From contig JAAOMT010000381.1 of assembly GCA_016748015.1 (NCBI GenBank), positions 1 to 64,000 of the forward strand: 64,000 nt of DNA. Direction: 5' to 3'. The stretch's first letter is position 1. Each line of letters begins with the position of its first letter. A program made the translations under genes and the position numbers. Below the pieces are notes generated by a model that was not told the DNA's origin, did not search any database, and saw only the letters and a list, made by a program, of their open reading frames with translations. The stretch comes from Geosiphon pyriformis (lineage: Eukaryota > Glomeromycota > Glomeromycetes > Archaeosporales > Geosiphonaceae). This document shows positions 10,672 to 22,299 of the stretch, piece after piece.

Positions 10672-12465
10672 TTTAGTGCTTTCTGTAAAATATAATTTAA
10701 CAGAAAACAAATATTAGTATTAACTATCTAAAAAAGTGGCAGATTCAAAAGTTATAAGAGCAAATTACTTAAAATTTACAACATTTTTATTTCAACAATA
10801 TTAATAATAGTTAAAGTTAACCAGTAATCATTTTTTAACCAAATTAACCTTCAATTTTTATGTCAATAAAAAAATTATATGTTTTTTAGAAAGACAAGCA
10901 GATTTTGATTTAATAAAAAAAAATTTCTATAATAAATTACTTTAACATATTAGCTTACTACAAATTTATAATTTTGCTTTAATTATTATTAAAATAAATT
11001 GCAAAATTAAAAAATACACTCAACAAAATTTTCTAATCACATTTATAGACAAAGACAAAAACAGAATACAAATACTAATAAGTATATTTAAATTAATATA
11101 ACAACTCAAATAGAAGAAATCTAAAGTCATTTTTTATTATATTTATTATATTATTATCTATTAAAAATATTATCAACATACTATTAGAATTCATATTATT
11201 ATTAACAACAAAACCAATTGTTATAAAAATTCTGTTTTAAAACAATCAAAAAAATTCAAACTGCTAGAAATTTATAACAAGTATTTTAAAAAATTTAAAT
11301 TATAATCAACGATACTATTAAGATTTTTATTACTATTATCTTAACCAAATTTTGAATTTACCAGTAATTAAATAGATACCAAATCAGAAAAAAAAGACAA
11401 CAATTAAAAAATAATAAGCAAAATTTGATTCTAAATAAACCAAAAATCCAAACTTTAATTGTTTAAACTTAAACAAACTCAAACAATTTAAATTTCATTT
11501 TTATTGTTAACAACAACTTATCTTTAGTTATTCAGATTAATTTTCAGTTGTATTAATAGCTATTTTTTAATAATTATAACAACAATTACTAGTATTAATA
11601 GTCTATACTCTAATTACAAAACTAGATAAATTCATTAGCAAAAAAAACAATGTTTAAGTTTAACAAAACAATATTATGAAAGTTATTATAGCCAATAGTT
11701 AAAACAATGCCAAAGCACTTTAAGTTATTTTATACTTTTTTCAAAATATTATTAACTTATAATATTAGAGCTTAGTTAATAAATTCCAAATCTTTAATAT
11801 ATTTAAACAAAATTTTTTGCAGTATTTTAATAATTATAACAGTATTAATTGCTTATTAACTAGTTTTACTATTATTAAATAAAATTATACTTAAATAGTT
11901 ATTACATACTTAAAATGTTTCTACCAAAACCTATACCAAATTTAAGTTATTAATGTTGATTATTTTACAATACTACAGATCTTAAATCAGTTTATTTACA
12001 GACTATGCAGCAGTTTTCTGTAACAACTATGTTTATTACACCCAAATATATTTTAAAACACAATTATTTATATCAAAAATTTTAAATTAACTGAGCTTAA
12101 AACTAATTATGCTTAAATTATAAATTTAATAATAAATAAATCATCTAAATTAGATATCAAATTGAAGCAATTAACCTAAAAATTGAGAAATATTTAGTTA
12201 ATAATTTAGCAATTTATTAATCTTTATAATATTATGATTAGTAAAAAATTTTTATTTAATTTCAGAATCAGTTATGCTTTTTATCTTTATTAATCTCATT
12301 AACAAATTAACTGTAACAATAAAAAATACAAATTTGCTACTATTGCTATAAACAAAAATATCTAAAAGTAAACTGTTAAATTAAACTAAATAATTTATAA
12401 TCAAGAAATTAATATAAAAATCCTGATTGCAGATTTCAAACTTTTGAATTATGCTAATAATTTAG
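10672..12465 (+). pseudogene. E3 gag (broken), CCHC knuckle with His-to-Tyr
   Basis: This is the leader and capsid/nucleocapsid gene of a Ty3/gypsy element, similar along its length to E2 gag. The part near 12,000-12,230 can be read as ..LQNTVIYAKNFELAK..-like in mixed frames, as in E2 at 22,611-22,802. The zinc knuckle at 12,335-12,376 reads CYYCYKQKYLKVNC. Three Cys are in place, while the His of C-x2-C-x4-H-x4-C is Tyr (CAT/CAC to TAT/TAC). Stops are frequent and no start codon is certain. The putative primer-binding position right after the LTR reads TTTAGTGC, possibly TGGTGC before decay. Confidence 0.7.
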
Positions 12466-13639
12466 AGTTTTAATGTTTAGTCTGATTTGGTTTAAATTCA
12501 ATTAAACCACCAAATTAAACTAAAATTAAACAAAAAATTTGGCAAAATTTCGAATTCAAACTTAAATCAGACTTAAAATTACTGAACTTAAACTGAATTT
12601 GAATACATACAACAAAACTGGTTCAAGTTTAGTTTGAAGTTCATAAACATGTTCAGATTTGACTATTAAAAATATTATATTATACTATAGTATTATTTAA
12701 TTTTTTTTAATGATTTTAGTATTTATAATTAAAAATACTGTACTGCTCTTATAGTTTTAAGCACTAAGCAAGACTTCATATTTGTAATTATATATCTACT
12801 TGCAAAAAAATATATTCAGAAACAACAAATAATCCTTGAATTGCCAAATAATTACAAGTTATATATACAAGACAAAAAAATTATGTTTAATATATCTAAA
12901 TATCAAATTGTTAATAAAATGTTAATTTAGATAAATATTTTTTGTAATATGCCTTTTACTATATTATTACATCTATTTCCTTATTGGCCACATTTTTAAA
13001 AATATAATAATCAATTTTTTCAAGTTTTTTTTTTCATCATTAAAATCTGTCTTTAATATAAATCATGTAATTAATATAATAGTATTATTAAAATTGTTAT
13101 TTAATATTGGTATAATATTTAGTATGTATTCTATTTCAAAGAAAATACATATTTTATAAGTTTATTTATTATGTGAGAGTTAAAAAATAAAACTATTTGA
13201 ATAAATAAATAACTTATAATTCTTTTATTTTATTAATATTATTATTTGAAATTTTTTTTTTGTAAAATAATAGAATTTTCTCTTTGAATTCAATATAATA
13301 TAAAGTATTACAGTTGTATTTGTTTTAAAGTAATATTTAATCAACTTTTTTTTTGCTGTTTTAATCATTATAACAAGGAATAGATCTAATACTAAATATG
13401 TTAAATAATTAATTAAATAAATATAATTAAGATTATAATATTTTACCAGATTTATTATTATCAACTGTATTTTTGATTTGATTAAAAATAATATTAAAGA
13501 AAAAAATAATTGAAAAGACAGTATTATTTGATAATATCTTTAAATAGTTCAAAAAATTTAGTAACTTTATCAAAAACAGTTCACTGATCATATAAAATAA
13601 TATATTAATAAAAATTAATATGAGTATTAGTAAAGGTGT
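12466..13639. other. A+T-rich spacer with TTCAAACTT/TTTGAA-type repeats
   Basis: No gene is supported between the end of E3 and the left LTR of E2. At about 12,480-12,665 there is a run of related short words (AATTCAAACTTAAATC, TGAACTTAAACTGAATTTG, GGTTCAAGTTTAGTTTGAAG) resembling a decayed tandem repeat, with a similar run at about 27,425-27,545. The minus-strand frame at 13,225-13,464 is Ile/Lys/Tyr-rich low complexity and I do not call it. Confidence 0.45.
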
Positions 13640-14420
13640 TGTTATAAATAATTATTTAGGATATTAAAACAAATAATAAACTCATAATTTGGTGCTTAAT
13701 AGCTGAGAATATTGGTAATTTTTAAAGATTTTGGAATCTAAAGACTTTGGTTGAGTTTTTTGTATAATAAACAGAAAATTAATTAATGATTTCTTCTGTA
13801 AATTTTTTTTTCAGTATAATGACTAGTTTATTTTAACAGTTATGTTCTTCTAGTAAGTTATTTTTAAGTTTTTTACCCTTATTTTTGGGTTTTTTACCAA
13901 ACTATTTTTGATATCAAATACTTAGTACTTAATTTTTTTAATCAATTAGTAAACAACAAAAAAATTAGTATTTTGTTAATAGTTATAATTAAGAGTTATT
14001 ATTCCAATATAATTAAGTATTAGATTTTACTAACATAGAGTGTTAATAGTATGAAAGTGATTAATATTTTTTTAATCAAATAACAATAACATAGATTGGA
14101 TAATAATAAATAATTTTATTGATATAGAAATAATTTCATTTCAAGTTATAAAAAACTATCTTTTAAAGAAAGAAATAAGAGTAAGTAATTATTACTAGTT
14201 ATTGTTTTGTTGAAGTTAAATTTTTTATACTTTTTTTGCTTTTAATATTTTTACTATATATATATAATTTATGTTATACAAGATTCTTTGAAATCTTTCA
14301 ATTTTTTTGAAAAGAATTCTATAATTCTTTAAGAAAAATTCTATAATTTTTTTTTACTATGTTTATTTTCTAATTGGTTATTTTACCTACTATTATAATT
14401 TCTAATTTTTATGAATAATA
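13640..14420 (-). repeat. 3' LTR of E2 (LTR-A, 781 bp)
   Basis: It runs from TGTTATAAATAATTATTTAGG to TTTTTATGAATAATA on the plus strand. On the element strand it begins near TATTATTCAT, with a TATA-like TATATATATATAG on the complement of about 14,253-14,266. It pairs with the LTR at 24,197-25,667 and is preceded by the duplicated GTGT. Confidence 0.85.
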
Positions 14421-14437
14421 TTATTTTTTCTTTTTAA
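14421..14437 (-). promoter_or_regulatory. Polypurine tract candidate of E2
   Basis: Immediately inside the 3' LTR the element strand reads AAAAAGAAAAAATAA. Position and purine content fit the plus-strand primer of an LTR retrotransposon. Confidence 0.5.
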
Positions 14438-15229
14438 TATTGAGCTTTGTCAAGATTTTTTAAATATCTTAAATCTTTCTTTTGAATTAGCTTTATAACT
14501 TTTTTTGAAAAATACTTAAATAATATTGGTCTACAATTTTTCAAATTAGGCATTGGTTATTTTTTCTTATTAGTTAATAGTTATCATGTTTATTGTTGTG
14601 TATAGCAATATTTTCAGACAGTCTTGGAATTTTATTTGTAACCAATATATTGTTTTTATCTGTGTAAATAAATTGTTTTTTTTCACAAATTGTTTAAGTT
14701 ATTGTAATATAGTTATGTTGAATATCTGTTTTATTTTATTCATATATAAATATTGAATATAAATATTTGTTCTAAGTAATAATAGCAAAAGTTTCTTGAA
14801 AATTGTTGTGTCTATTATTTCTAATTTTTTTTTGTTAACTTTTTATATGATACTATTGTTTTTGGTGTTTTTATGGATATTTTTACTTTTGTTATTATAT
14901 TTTTTATTATATTTTTATGTTTTTTATATACTCTATATTGTGTTTTATATTAGAATTTTTTTTTGTGTTTTTATATTGAATAATTTGTTAATTAATTGTA
15001 ATTTCTATGTTCAGTTTTTAATGTTTAATCAGTTAAAATAGTTGTTAGACTGATAAGTGAATATTATTAGTAATTTCTATCTTTTTATTTGCTTTTGTTA
15101 TATATATTGGTTCTTTATATACTGTTTTTATATATTAATTTAACATATTTGTGTTAATAATTATAATAAGTTTTAGATCTTAAAAATTTTATCTGGTTGG
15201 ATTAATATTTGTTGTACTTCTAGTAATAA
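14438..15229 (-). other. E2 region between integrase end and 3' LTR
   Basis: About 800 bp without a sustained frame on the element strand. The plus-strand frame at 14,796-15,041 is a Leu/Phe/Tyr-rich shadow of A+T-rich DNA. It is probably a 3' untranslated region or a fully decayed 3' ORF; nothing more can be said. Confidence 0.5.
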
Positions 15230-16420
15230 AATATTACTGATAAATAATAATACTATATTGTAATATGATTTTAGTCAATCTTTATATGCTGTTTTAGCTA
15301 AAATTTTGTTGTTTTATCTTAATTTATAAGCTTCATTTTCTAGAATTTTTTCAATGTGAAATGGTTTGTTTTATTTGAAGACAAATTTTTTACTTTATTG
15401 TTTTTTTACTTTAGTACAATATAAAAATACTTTGTTTTTAATTTTGAATTTGATTTATTTATCTGGTAACTGGTTATTATATCATTTTTTTTGTTTTGTT
15501 TATGACTTTTAAATATTATTAACTGTTTTTTACTTTTTGTTTTCTAAAGTTTCTATTAAGTTATATGTTTTTTTAATAATATTCTTTAAAAGTTAGCTTC
15601 TGTTATTGGTTCTATTAAATATGTATTGATATTTATCTCAACTGGTAATATTGTTGTTTTACTATAGACAAATTCAAATAATGTTACTTGTATAATATCT
15701 TGCTTCATTGTTTAATAAGCAAACAATACTAATAGTATAAACAAATCTTATTTGTTTTGGTTTTTTTGGTTGATTTTGGCTATTACTTTACACAATATTC
15801 TGTTAAATCTTTTAATTAAGCCATTTGTTTGTAAATAATATGATAATGATAATAGTCTTTTGATTCTAAATTTTTGATTTAATTCTGTTAATTTTTTGTT
15901 TACAAAGTAAGTTCTTTGGTTTAATAACAATTTTTTTGAACATCTATGTTAACAAATCAAATTTTGGTGTATAAATTTAGCTATAAATTCTGATCTGCTC
16001 TTTGAATTGCTTTTACTTTTGGTTATTATATAAGATAATTCATGGCTATTACTATATATTTATTGCTTCTGTTGGTTATAATTAATGGTTCTATTAAGCC
16101 AATTCTAATTTGATTGAATGATTGTTTTACTTTAATTGGTTTTAGCAGCTTACTGGGTTTTGTTTCTTCTTTTTTCTGACAAATATTACAATTTTAAACA
16201 TATTAGATAATATCTAAATATATTAATGACCAATAGTATGTTTTTTTGGTCTTTTTTTATGATTGCTTCTTTATAAAAATATTCTGTAGTTGGATCTGAA
16301 TATATTAAACAATATTTTTTTTTGGTTCTGTAATTACTCTAAATAACTGGTTCAAATATTTTCTGTTTTTCTAATATAATATATTTTAGTAAATAATAAA
16401 GTATTTTAATTGTTGTTTTA
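15230..16420 (-). pseudogene. E2 integrase (broken)
   Basis: This is the integrase that joins element cDNA to the genome. On the minus strand the order is a zinc-binding N-terminal part (degraded, near 16,150-16,330), the catalytic core, and a C-terminal GPF-type module. The core is best seen at 15,748-15,930 (..YYLQTNGLIKRFNRILCK..), where the catalytic Glu of the family's N-G-L-x-E-R-F is Lys. The first catalytic Asp region reads RIGLIEPL, so Asp is also lost. The C-terminal module (..NKPFHIEKILENEAYKL..) is in the 15,230-15,420 region. Multiple TAA/TAG/TGA interrupt the frame. Confidence 0.78.
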
Positions 16421-18300
16421 TGTTTTGTTTTTTTTAAGATAATTTTTTCTTAAATTATTAAGTATTAATATAATATTAAAGTTGTTGATATTTTTGTGTA
16501 TTTATCTTTTGTTATATTTTTGGGTTGAAATGTTTAAATTTATTTTATTTATAATAAGCTATTGGTATTTCCATTTTTTCTCTTTTTATAATATATGATA
16601 TAATTAAATAGTGATAGTTCTATTTTCTATCTTGCATAATAATTATTTCTAAATTTTTGCTTCTGGATTAATATTAATTCTTTGTAATCAGTATATATAT
16701 CAAATTTTTGGCTTAAGTATTCTTTCTATTTTATAACAGTTTAATAGATAGCTAAATATTCTAATGCTAGAGTTTTATAGTTTTTGTCAGCTGGATTCAA
16801 ACTTTGGCTGATATATACTACTAGATGTTTTTGTTCATCAGCTTCTTTTTGTAACAATACAGCTTTTAATACTTGACTAAATACATCAGTAGTAATAATA
16901 AATAACTTGCTGTGATTTGAATATATTAGTACTAAAGTTTGAATAAGCTTTCTTTTTAAAATATTAAAAGCTTTTTGTTGAGTTTTACTCTATTTATATT
17001 TAAAATTTTCACTTGGAGCTGGTAAAGTGGTTAAGCCAGTTTAGAAAAGTTTTATATAAAGCAATAATAATATCTTACAAATTCCAAAAATGTTCTTAAT
17101 TTTGTAAAATTTGTTGGTACTTAAAAGTTTTTGACTATCTTGATCTTATTCAAATCTGTTTTTATGTCATTTTTGCTTACAACATGTCTTAAAAACTTGA
17201 GTTCAGTTTTTTCAAAGAAATACTTAATATTATTCAACTTTAGTCTGGCTCTTCTTAATTTTTCAAACACTTATTAGAAATAATGAAAATAATTATTAAA
17301 TGTTTTGGAGAATACATTGGTGTTATTTAAGTAAACTACTACTAATTTTTATAGTAATCTAATATAGATAATTTTTATAAGCCATTAAAAAGTAGCTGGA
17401 GTATTAGTTAAACCAAAAAACATAATATTGAATTCGAAATTTTTTTTTAATTGTAAATGCCATCTTCTTTTTATAAATTAAATTTATGGCTACTGCTTAT
17501 AGCTATTATCTAAATCTAATGTTGAAAACCATTTTTTTTTAAAAGCATTAAATAACTTCTGGATTTATAGAGTAGAATAGCTGTTTTTATGAGTAATACT
17601 ATTGAGTTTTTAGTAGTCTACACAAAAATGGATTTTTTTATTTTTTTCCAGACAAGTATTACTGATAATAATCATAAACTTATTAATAATTGAATTAACT
17701 TGTTGTTTAATATTCTGTTGATTTTTTGTTAGATAATTTTATGGCTAGTTGATAGTACTCTGTATGCTTTTTATTTAATTAACATTATATTTCCAGTTTT
17801 AATCTGGTGTTGGATAATATTAATTCTGCAAAATTTGTTTTTACTGGCAAAAATATTAGTAAACTTATTAAGTAGTATTTTGAATTACATATGTTAAAAT
17901 AGATTTAAATTCCCTAAGTTCATTTGTTTTAATTGTTTTGATTATAACAAATAGTATTTTTCTCATTTATATATAGTTTGTGATGTAATATCTATATATT
18001 CACAAAGTTGTGAAAAGTCTGAAATAATAGTGGATACTTGATTCTCAACTTTAATGTTTAAGTATCTAATAATAATTCTATTTAGTATTTTTATAAAGTC
18101 TTTAATTGTGTTATATATTGGAATCTTGATTTATTTGTGGTTTTTGGCTAGTATATAAAAATTGATAATGGTAATTTTTCTTAATTTACAAATAATAGCT
18201 TATATTTTAAAAATCTGGAGCTAATTTTTCACTTTTTTTTTTATAGTTAACATATGTTAATTATATAATAAAATAAAAATAAATTGATTAATAAAAATAA
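16421..18300 (-). pseudogene. E2 reverse transcriptase and RNase H (broken)
   Basis: This is the RT-RNase H of a Ty3/gypsy element. On the minus strand, ..IMFFGLTNTPATFQWL.. (about 17,380-17,430) is the conserved palm segment. The active site reads VVVYLNNTNVFSKTF; the four codons YLNN lie at 17,322-17,333, so the Y-L-D-D motif has both Asp changed to Asn. The connection/RNase H part follows leftward with ..TASYLLLLLMYLVKY.. in mixed frames. Upstream of RT the sequence passes without a break into the dUTPase region. The decay is again Asp-to-Asn and Trp/Gln-to-stop. Confidence 0.8.
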
Positions 18301-18429
18301 TTTTTTCCTTATTAATTGTTTTTTTTCTGTTATATTAACTAATATCTTTATTTTATTCATGAATCTAAAATTTTTTATCTTTATTGCTATAATCCATAAC
18401 TTTTTTTATTTCTTATTAATATTAATTGA

Positions 18430-19625
18430 GCTATTTTAACCAGAAACAAAAATATTGCTTGTGTTATTTTTTTATTTGGTTTAATTATGTATAATTTTTT
18501 TGAGTTATTTTGTAGTATTACAATAATATTTTTTATATATCTTGTGTCAATTATTTCTTTTTTAATATTAATTTTTTTTATTAAATTAAATCTAAAAACT
18601 AATTAAACTATTATTATTGCTGAAATTTTCAGTTCTATTTTTAGATCTATACTAGTGTGTGAATAAAGTTCTAATTAGATAACAGTTTTTTCTAAATATC
18701 TAAAATTAAACTTTGTATTGATATTATGTATGTTGTTACAAATAATTATTTGGGGTCTTAAAGCAGATAACAAATCTATAACTTGGTATTTAATTGGTAT
18801 TCTGGTGTTGATATCTGAAGGTTTGATTGATCTGAAAGTTTTGGTATAGAGTTTTTTGTATAATGGACAGAGATTTAATAGTTGTTTCAGTAGTCTTTTG
18901 GAATTGCAATTCCATCGAATTTTTTTCTCAACATGATGGCTGGTAATCTTTCTGATAAGCTATCCTCAAATCTATGAGTGTTCTATCCTTGTTTCACGAG
19001 TCTTTTACCAGTTCCTATGACATCTTTAACTCAGTGTTTTAATCTTTAATTAATTAGTTAATTAAAAAAAAATACAGAAAAAATAAAAAAAAATAAAGAA
19101 GATAAAAAAATAAACAAAAAAAATTGCAAGTTAGTATCTCGTCAATAGCTGTAATCAAGAGCTATTGTTCCAGTGTGATTAAGTATCAATTACTATCAAC
19201 ATAAAGTGTTGATAGTGGAGAGTAAATTAAGATAGTGAATAATTATTTATTGATATTTGTGACTGGAAAATTGCTTAGATCAGATTTAAATTGGGAGGTT
19301 TCTAACTAAAAGATTCTGCCTTTTCTACTTCTATCACTACTGTTATATATACATAATTGAGATTCCTCAATTTCTCAATTTTTCACACCAGGAATCCTGT
19401 AATTCCTTTGAAAGAAATTCTAGAATTCTAAAATTCTGTAATTTTTTGTACGAGAATTTCGAAATTCCTGGAATCCTGCAATTTCTTTTGAGTAGAATCC
19501 TGGCATTCTACATTTACTACAGTTACTTCTAATTGGTTAATTTATGTGCTAATATACTTCTTATGTTTTATGAGTAACAATGTATTCTAGTATAATATTC
19601 TTATTATTATGACTAAACTATTTAA
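18430..19625 (-). pseudogene. E2 dUTPase domain, split by a solo LTR in motif 1
   Basis: Trimeric-type dUTPases hydrolyse dUTP to dUMP and keep uracil out of new DNA. On the minus strand the linker ends ..FSHNNKNIILEYI, then the solo LTR (18,734-19,579) intervenes, and the domain resumes HNINTKFNFRYL. This corresponds to motif 1, A-H-x-x-D-A-G-x-D-L-R-Y. Next come VQLVFRFNLIKKINIKK (motif A-S-R-S-S-L-A with G-I-N-I-R-G) and EIIDTRYIKNIIVILQN (motif G-x-I-D-x-x-Y-x-G-N-I), the latter near 18,515-18,565. The Asp-Tyr pair of that motif survives, while the Gly positions are Glu/Lys. The C-terminal P-loop-like motif is not clear here. Homology with E1 and E4 makes the call firm. Confidence 0.75.
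18734..19579 (-). mobile_element. Solo LTR-A (846 bp) inside E2 dUTPase
   Basis: It runs from TGTTACAAATAATT to TTATGAGTAACA, flanked by ATGT (18,730-18,733) and ATGT (19,580-19,583), a perfect 4-bp duplication. It is the least decayed LTR-A copy, keeping several C-rich words (TCCTTGTTTCACGAG), so it is probably younger than its host element. Its U3 is of the AATTCC type (about 19,350-19,520, many short inverted repeats such as GAATTTCGAAATTC). Confidence 0.9.
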
Positions 19626-20233
19626 GTTTTTGTTTTTTTAAGAGATCTAAAAGTGTAATATATTGTTTGGAGTTTTTATTAGAATTTGAATTCTCATTGT
19701 TGTTATTACTATTGTAAATAGAATTGGAATTATTATTGTCATTATTCTTAAAGTCTAAATTATAATTGAATTTCAATTCCAATTTCAATATACATTTATT
19801 AATTGGTTTTTTTTTGAAAATTGAATAAATTATATATAGTGGCAGATTATAAATAAGATTATAATCATTACAATATTTAAAATTACTAGAAATTAAACAA
19901 TATTTACAAAGTCTAGTATTTAATTGTTTTAACTGCTGTTTTTTACTCTTTTTTAGTAAGTGCTAAATCTTAGTAATATTTATAGAATTGCTCTGGATTG
20001 CTTATAATGTTAATAAATGTATTTGGATTGAAAATAAAAACAGTCTTAACAGATTTTGGTAAGTTGTTTTTAATTATCAATATTTTGCTTGGTAAAATAT
20101 TTGATTTTGACATTTGTTATTTGTCAGATTTCATTTTTATTGTGTAGATAACTGTTTAAGCATGAAAGTATTTAGTTTTATACAGTATTAAAAGGCATTT
20201 TTCTGCTTATTTAGCTGTTAATAAGAATTATGT

Positions 20234-20962
20234 TGTTATAAGTTAGAGTAACAAGTTAATGGATAGCAAGAGAAAACAAATTATAGAGTAATAAAAGAAA
20301 TAAAAAAAAAATTCAACTTCAAAGAGTGAATTAAATGAGCATAGATTCAATATGTGAGATCAGTCTTATAAAATATCTCAGTTGCTATACTTTTCAAAAA
20401 ATAACCAAAAATTTGAAAGTAGAGAGATAATTTATACTGTTAATAAATAATCACACACTAGTATAATTCTATGTTTTACATTGGCACTTTTAGAATTCAA
20501 TATCAGGTATCAAATGTATTCTTCTGTCACATTTTATTTAATAATTTTCAAATGCCAACAATTACATGTTTCAAAAAAAAAATAGGGAATAACTAACAAG
20601 TAATTTTTTATCTCAAATGTTCAGATACTTGAAAGTAGGAAAAGAAAAATTAATAATAAGAAAAGAATTAAGATGAAACTTGTTATTTTATTTCTTTGAT
20701 TTCTTTGATTTTTGATATGTTTTGTTTTCTGACATGCTTTTTTATAGCTAAGAGATTTATTGCTTATATAGTTATCAAAAGTGGTTAATGATTAGGTCAA
20801 TAATTAGATCAATGATCAGGTCAATAATTAGATCAATGATTAGATCAATGATTAAATCAATGGTCACATTGATTACTATCTAAAAATAAGATAGCTAATT
20901 ATGTGACATCAATGGCTAATACATATAATAACTAATAAAAAGTATGAGTTTTAATCATAATA
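20234..20962 (-). mobile_element. Solo LTR of family LTR-B (729 bp) inside E2
   Basis: It starts TGTTATAAGTTAGAGTAACA and ends TTTTAATCATAATA. Flanks are ATGT (20,230-20,233) and ATAT (20,963-20,966), a 4-bp duplication differing by one G-to-A. Two other copies lie at 24,328-25,007 and 53,630-54,353. Strand is inferred from E7, to which the third copy is attached. Confidence 0.85.
20788..20871 (-). repeat. 12-bp tandem repeat in LTR-B, 7 units
   Basis: Seven consecutive 12-mers of the type ATGATTAGATCA/ATAATTAGATCA. The corresponding array has 5 units in the copy at 24,865-24,924 and 10 in the copy at 54,152-54,271. Confidence 0.8.
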
Positions 20963-21359
20963 ATATATTGACACAAAATATTACATATTTTTTCTCATTC
21001 AAAAATATTTTCACATTTTTTTGTTAAGTAAGATTTTTTTACAAGTAAAACATAATTTGTTGTCTTATTTTCTTTGTTATTTTGGATAATCAAAGTGTTT
21101 TCTTTAACATGGTTTACAATAGTAGTGGGTACATATCTAGTAGTTTTTTTCTAGTAAAATTCAAGCTTTTATAAATGAAAGCTTTTTTTTGTATTCAATA
21201 CATTTAAAAGAAATATAAGATAGCTTTTTTTTTAATTCTGTTAAATATAAAACATTTCAATTGTCTTTTATGAAAATAGTGGTTTAAAGTTTTTTATCTT
21301 TTTTTTTGTTGTTTTAAAATAAGATTAACAATAATTTATTGTAATTATTATCAGCTTAT

Positions 21360-21830
21360 AAGACTTGATAAGCTTTTCAGATAGGTTTTTTTTATTTTTT
21401 GAAGTCAATTAATAGTAATTAAATAGTAATATTTGTTTTAAAGTAGCCACAAGCAACTGGCATCTGAGTTTGCTAACTATCTTAACTGAGCTGTAACTAT
21501 CTTAACTAAGCTGTAATTATCTTAACTGAGCTGTAACTTTTATGTAGTCCAGTCAAATACAATATTGGTCTTGGACAACCAGTTATTACTAATAAAAACT
21601 TGGTATTGTGTAGTTTCTATAACTAGAACTTTGATTAGCATAATAATATTATTAATTTTAAAAAAAAATCGTTAATTTTATTAATAAAAGTTTTTGTTAC
21701 TCCATTAACTGTAATAATTTTAGCACTGGCAGCATGATCAACTTGAAAACTTAATTGGTTTATGAGTTGTTATATAATAATACTGCTTGTTAATCTACTA
21801 TTAAAAATTAGCTTAATAGATTGGTTATTA
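21360..21830 (-). pseudogene. E2 aspartic protease (broken)
   Basis: This is the retropepsin that cleaves Gag-Pol. On the minus strand it reads IKLIFNSRLTSSIII (complement of about 21,776-21,820), so the active-site D-S/T-G is now N-S-R, both changes being G-to-A. Further on, ..DHAASAKIITVNGVTKTF.. and ..NTKFLLVITGCP.. (mixed frames) match the same segments of E4 and E1. The plus-strand frame at 21,762-21,953 is a shadow of this region. Confidence 0.72.
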
Positions 21831-22299
21831 ATTTTGATATTAGTATACATAACAGTAATTGATTTGGTATCAAGAATAAGTTCACTAAAAAAAGATATTA
21901 TTGAGAATTTTTCTAATTTAAAAGAGAAAATAACTGTAAATAACTCGTTTTAGTAATTGTTGCTAGTAGAATATTGTTGGTGAATAATATTAAATTGGTT
22001 TCTAAGTTGTTAAATAGATTGTTTTCTGAAGTAATCAAGAGGCTTAAATAATTCTGCAAATTTGGATTTTAGGTGTGTCTATTTTTTAAATTTTTTGAGT
22101 ACAATCTTGATGCTTAATTTGAAGAATTGGGAATTGGTTGGTGCATAATCATTACTAATTTTCAATTTTGTTGTCTAAATAATTTTAATTTTTAGTTTTT
22201 GGTTAATATTGGCACAGTATTTTGTGACAGCACTTGAATTTGTTAGAGTTAATAGATAATTTGTGGCTGTAGTTAATATATTATTGGTGTTAGAGTCTA

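Larger units (their letters stand above)
9035..12465 (+). mobile_element. Ty3/gypsy copy E3: 5' LTR plus gag, truncated
   Basis: An LTR-A (9,035-10,671, interrupted by another LTR) is followed directly by the same leader and gag sequence found on the minus strand next to the 5' LTR of E2. For example, TTTAGTGCTTTCTGTAAAAT here matches the complement of 24,175-24,196. Similarity to E2 can be followed past the Gag zinc knuckle and stops near 12,465. No protease, RT or 3' LTR follows, so the element is truncated. No convincing 4-bp duplication is found at the ends of the LTR, as expected if the right end is lost. Confidence 0.75.
19626..21350 (-). pseudogene. E2 Cys-rich and acidic linker region between protease and dUTPase (broken)
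   Basis: Downstream of the protease the element encodes a linker region also seen in E4 and E1. Its clearest part on the minus strand reads RLCKYCLISSNFKYCNDYN (about 19,858-19,911), a C-x2-C-x9-C-x2-C in which the last Cys is Tyr. It is followed by a Ser/Asn-rich stretch (19,690-19,800) and then ..KQYITLLDLLKKQK.. leading into the dUTPase. The region is cut by the LTR-B at 20,234-20,962. The C4 pattern suggests metal binding. I know no function for it. Confidence 0.6.

Noticed and set aside
13225-13464. 79-residue minus-strand ORF
   Set aside because: Low-complexity Lys/Ile/Tyr from A+T-rich spacer; no motif.
14796-15041. Plus-strand hydrophobic ORF that looks like a membrane protein
   Set aside because: Phe/Leu/Ile/Tyr composition follows from T-rich DNA; it lies antisense within E2.
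20761-20880. CRISPR-like array in LTR-B
   Set aside because: The units are contiguous 12-mers without spacers, in a eukaryotic LTR.
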